A stretch of DNA of 64,000 nt from MADRE3 sp963718195 (lineage in GTDB: Bacteria > Desulfobacterota > Desulfobulbia > Desulfobulbales > Desulfocapsaceae), in contig CAVQYQ010000006.1 of the NCBI GenBank assembly GCA_963718195.1, positions 806,001 through 870,000 of the forward strand. Direction: 5' to 3'. The notes beneath the pieces are model-generated. The model did not search any database. It worked only from the letters and a program-made list of their open reading frames with translations, and was not told the DNA's origin. Every line of letters starts with the position of its first letter. Position 1 is the stretch's first letter. The translations under genes were made by a program, and so were the position numbers. Below are positions 61,516-64,000 of this stretch, in pieces.

Positions 61516-62373
61516 ATGGCATCACCTGATTATGTCTCTGTCCACGGCGGTCATAGTGGGCAGTTCTGCAACCATGCAACCGATTCACTGGAAGAGATTA
61601 TTCTGGCGTACATAGAGAAAAAATTTAGCTGGGTGGGAATCAGCGAACATGCTCCAGCCCCCGTTGAGGAACTCTTGTACCGCGATCAGAAGGAGGCCGG
61701 TTTAACCACGCACTATCTTTTTGAGCAGTATGGCGAATATATCAAGGAATGCAGGCGCCTCAAAGATAAATATAAGGATCAGATTACACTATTTACCGCA
61801 ATCGAGATTGAAACGTATAGTGGATATGAACAATTTGTCCCGCATCTCGTTCGCTCCTTTGCTCCTGACTATCTTGTCGGCTCAGTTCATTTCGTCAATG
61901 ATCTGAATTTTGACTTTTCGGCTGAGATGTACAAAAAGACAGCTGATTCCGTCGGTGGTATTGACCTGCTCTATGAAACCTATTTTGATATCCAGTACGA
62001 GATGATATCCCTGCTGCGTCCTTCTGTCGTCGGACACTTCGACCTGATCAGGATTTTTGACCCGGACTATCGACATCGACTGGAAAAACCATCAATAAAG
62101 TCGAAAATCAGGCGTAACCTGGAGTTGATTAAAAAATATGACCTGATTATGGATTTTAACTTGCGGGCCCTTGCCAAAAGAGCCACTGAGCCCTACATCA
62201 GTCGGTCGATTCTGGAGATGGCTGCAGACCAGGGAATCAGTGTTGTGCCAGGTGATGATTCACATGGGGTATCTTCAGTTGGCAACTATATAAAACAGGG
62301 GATCGCCCTTCTCCAGGAAGCAGGGTTTAATACAGAGTGGCCGCAACCGCATCTGTCTGCAGCCGATGGTTGA
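61516..62373 (+). CDS. PHP-family phosphatase (histidinol-phosphatase type)
   Basis: A 285-residue metal-dependent phosphoesterase of the PHP family. VHGGHSGQFCNHA at the N-terminus supplies the first His ligands. Then come GISEHAP, AIEIETYSG, GSVHFVND, VVGHFDLIRIF and the C-terminal PGDDSHG. This is the HisK pattern of histidinol-phosphate phosphatase. GAGG lies six bases before ATG 61516. No other histidine gene is near, so the substrate remains an assignment by family. Confidence 0.88.
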   Translation: MASPDYVSVHGGHSGQFCNHATDSLEEIILAYIEKKFSWVGISEHAPAPVEELLYRDQKEAGLTTHYLFEQYGEYIKECRRLKDKYKDQITLFTAIEIETYSGYEQFVPHLVRSFAPDYLVGSVHFVNDLNFDFSAEMYKKTADSVGGIDLLYETYFDIQYEMISLLRPSVVGHFDLIRIFDPDYRHRLEKPSIKSKIRRNLELIKKYDLIMDFNLRALAKRATEPYISRSILEMAADQGISVVPGDDSHGVSSVGNYIKQGIALLQEAGFNTEWPQPHLSAADG

Positions 62374-62401
62374 AACGGCTGCCTGCATCATGTTGAATCT
62401 C

Positions 62402-63292
62402 CTATTTATTCCTGTTTTTTAATGAGTCAGCAATTGCCTCGGCCATCATTTTTATATTGGCAATGATATCTCTTGCCAGAGGGTCGAGTACAACAATTTT
62501 GCCATCTATTGCCTGGGCAACGGCTTTTGCACTGTTGGGATCAAACTGGGGTTGGATAAAAAGAACACGTATATTTTGTGATCGTGCTTGTGAAACGATT
62601 TTAAAAAGCTGTTTTGGCGAAGGTGATTTTCCTTCGATTTCAACCGGAACCTGATGGAGGTGGTATTCGTGGGCAAAATAGCCGAAAGCAGGGTGAAATA
62701 CAAAAAAGTGGGCGCCGCTATAAGGCGCCAGCTTCGTTGTAACCTCTTCATGGAGCTGGCGTAATTGCTGCTCAAGGTTGGTAAAATTCTGTTCGTAGAC
62801 GTCTCTATTGCCATTATCTGTTTCTGCCATCGATTCTTTGATGTTCCTGGCAATATCAATAAGATTAAGCGGTGATAGCCAGATATGCGGATCAGCACCG
62901 TTTTCTGATGAATGGTCAGCAGATGAATGTGCATCGTGGCCATGATCTGGGTCATTGCGTCTGGGGATGCCGTGACTTGAGTCAACAATCCTCAGCGTGC
63001 TGCTTGTCTGTGCAAGTTTCATCGATATGTGGCGTTCAAATGTCATACCGATGGTAAAATAGATTTCTGCTTTGGATAAGCCGGCAATTTGTCGAGGCGT
63101 TGGCTCAAACGTATGGGGATCCTGTCCTTTGCCGAGCAGCATTTCCGTGGTGGCCAGATCCCCTGCCAGGCGTTCCACCAGCCATTGCTGGGGTGGTATG
63201 GAGACATAAATTGTAAGTGGGTTACCTGAGGCTGGTAGAGCAGGGGTAATGAGACAAATGACGGCAGAGAGGAAAAGGATCGTTTTGTTCAT
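62402..63292 (-). CDS. znuA: Zinc ABC transporter substrate-binding protein
   Basis: A 296-residue cluster A-I metal-binding protein with a signal peptide (about 1-23). Metal ligands are seen in DPHTFEPTPRQ, ADPHIWLSP and FHPAFGYFAHEY. A His/Asp-rich flexible loop (DPDHGHDAHSSADH, about 113-126) is typical of zinc rather than manganese receptors. No ATPase or permease gene is in the window; they may lie elsewhere. Divergent from the glutaredoxin gene and convergent with the PHP gene. Confidence 0.9.
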   Translation of the reverse strand: MNKTILFLSAVICLITPALPASGNPLTIYVSIPPQQWLVERLAGDLATTEMLLGKGQDPHTFEPTPRQIAGLSKAEIYFTIGMTFERHISMKLAQTSSTLRIVDSSHGIPRRNDPDHGHDAHSSADHSSENGADPHIWLSPLNLIDIARNIKESMAETDNGNRDVYEQNFTNLEQQLRQLHEEVTTKLAPYSGAHFFVFHPAFGYFAHEYHLHQVPVEIEGKSPSPKQLFKIVSQARSQNIRVLFIQPQFDPNSAKAVAQAIDGKIVVLDPLARDIIANIKMMAEAIADSLKNRNK

Positions 63293-63597
63293 GAATTATC
63301 AGGACCAGGTATGAGAATATGAGTGTTACTGATACTCGTTTTTTTGGGTTTGTCATCGTTGAATATCAAGAATATCGAGCCACTATAACAATATTTCAAC
63401 AGAACAGCCATTAAGGTTTTCATACGACGGAATTGTGCTTACATTGATTGTGAATTTATAGCTGCTGCCAGTTTAGTCTGTTTTCCTCAGAAGATGGGAA
63501 ATAAAACATAAGCAAAGGTAGCCCTGGAATATTGTGGTAATATCTGTTATCACTAAAGTAAATTGATAAAGACAGGAACATTTTAAGGAGATCAAAG
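63293..63597. other. Divergent intergenic region znuA-glutaredoxin
   Basis: These 305 AT-rich bp contain no gene. A Zur-type operator was looked for and not convincingly seen. AAGGAG lies seven bases before the GTG of the glutaredoxin gene. Confidence 0.4.
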
Positions 63598-63864
63598 GTG
63601 TCAGAACCGAAAGTGAAATTACTGGTTATCACGACCTGCCTTCAGTGTAAGGCACTGAAGGACTTATTGACCAGTTATGATGTGGATTTCGAGTCAACTG
63701 ACGTGGATCTGATGTTTAAAGATGAGCGTGATGAATTGTTTGCGGCGATGGCTCCATATAATGAAAAAAAGGCGTTCCCTGTCACTTTCATCGGTGATAA
63801 AGCCATCGTTGGATTCCAAAAACACGTGATACTGGAAGAACTTGGATTGAATTATGAACGTTGA
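63598..63864 (+). CDS. Glutaredoxin-like protein
   Basis: An 88-residue thioredoxin-fold protein with active site CLQC (14-17; the residue before the first Cys is Thr) and the cis-Pro in AFPVTFIGD. It starts with GTG after AAGGAG. Its end overlaps by 11 bp the start of a ferredoxin-thioredoxin reductase gene, so the pair is coupled and reduced ferredoxin is the probable electron source for this glutaredoxin, replacing glutathione. Confidence 0.9.
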   Translation: MSEPKVKLLVITTCLQCKALKDLLTSYDVDFESTDVDLMFKDERDELFAAMAPYNEKKAFPVTFIGDKAIVGFQKHVILEELGLNYER

Positions 63865-64000
63865 CCAACTCTTTGAGCAGCTCAAGAATATCAATGAACC
63901 GCAAGGGTACTATTTTAACGAGGATCTGGACGCAACCATGTTCTTGCTTAACGGACTTTTAACCAACCGCAAGCGATACGGTTATATGTGCTGTCCATGC
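63854..64000 (+). CDS. Ferredoxin-thioredoxin reductase catalytic subunit (partial, right edge)
   Basis: Forty-nine codons are visible before the window ends. The N-terminus (GYYFNEDLDATMFLLNGLLT, NRKRYGYMCCPC) matches the catalytic beta chain of ferredoxin-thioredoxin reductase, including the first cysteine pair CCPC that contributes to the [4Fe-4S]/disulfide site. The remaining cysteines lie beyond the edge. Stand-alone FTR subunits next to a glutaredoxin are known in anaerobic bacteria and archaea. Confidence 0.88.
   Translation, partial: MNVDQLFEQLKNINEPQGYYFNEDLDATMFLLNGLLTNRKRYGYMCCPC

Noticed and set aside
1..64000. CRISPR array, prophage or classic defence island
   Set aside because: No regularly spaced repeats, integrase, phage structural genes or known defence effectors were found in the window.

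Overview
This 64 kb window is a gene-dense, ordinary bacterial chromosome segment with genes on both strands. It probably comes from a strictly anaerobic Desulfobacterota (the Desulfobulbales/Desulfocapsa type fits best; this is inference). The pointers are sigma-54 enhancer-binding regulators with -24/-12 promoters, a multihaem cytochrome c/HybA/HybB-type membrane redox module, a rubredoxin fusion, a periplasmic CbiK-type chelatase, indolepyruvate:ferredoxin oxidoreductase with two phenylacetate-CoA ligases, a TRAP transporter with a UspA partner, and a glutaredoxin/ferredoxin-thioredoxin reductase pair. I see no prophage, CRISPR array or rRNA operon. There is one tRNA gene (Cys).

Layout. 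0-9.2 kb: a LysR regulator cut by the left edge, a vWA-OmpA periplasmic protein, an AEC transporter, and a tight six-gene minus-strand sulfur amino acid operon (TPR protein-metY-metX-metW-cysE-cysK). 9.4-16.7 kb: glycogen phosphorylase, tRNA-Cys with its own promoter and terminator, rnc coupled to an Elp3-like radical SAM gene, periplasmic cbiK, glutamine cyclotransferase and haemolysin III. 16.7-26 kb: a sparse stretch with an orphan gene, a sigma-54-driven TauE/SafE exporter, an ABC-F protein, a rubredoxin-membrane fusion, a disulfide-reductase-like flavoprotein, an aminotransferase and a HAD phosphatase.

26-37.3 kb is the most unusual region. Five minus-strand genes (a transposase-derived IS1595/ISXO2-like zinc-ribbon protein, an FtsH-like protease, a five-haem cytochrome c, a HybA-like ferredoxin and a HybB/NrfD-like quinone-site protein) are joined by ATGA stop/start overlaps. 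They lie behind a sigma-54 promoter with an 11-bp inverted repeat, directly downstream of a histidine kinase/PAS/NtrC regulator set. Two tandem paralogous small membrane proteins beyond the operon have their own sigma-54 promoter. I propose this as a sigma-54-controlled redox and membrane-proteolysis module with a domesticated transposase as its first gene.

37.5-50.3 kb: CBS-ACT protein, iorAB-paaK-ACT-paaK (oxidation of aromatic 2-oxo acids), rph, a radical SAM gene, glyA, an IscA-like carrier with a small partner, ilvA, and a PP2C phosphatase whose frame runs antisense into ilvA. 50.4-59.2 kb: a TRAP transporter with UspA, then a signalling cluster of a Ser/Thr kinase, an FHA protein and a GAF-type sigma-54 activator, with a MITE-like palindromic element between them. 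59.5-64 kb: a secreted ComEA-like protein, a protein resembling a degenerate SMC/ABC ATPase, a PHP phosphatase, ZnuA, and a glutaredoxin plus ferredoxin-thioredoxin reductase gene cut by the right edge.
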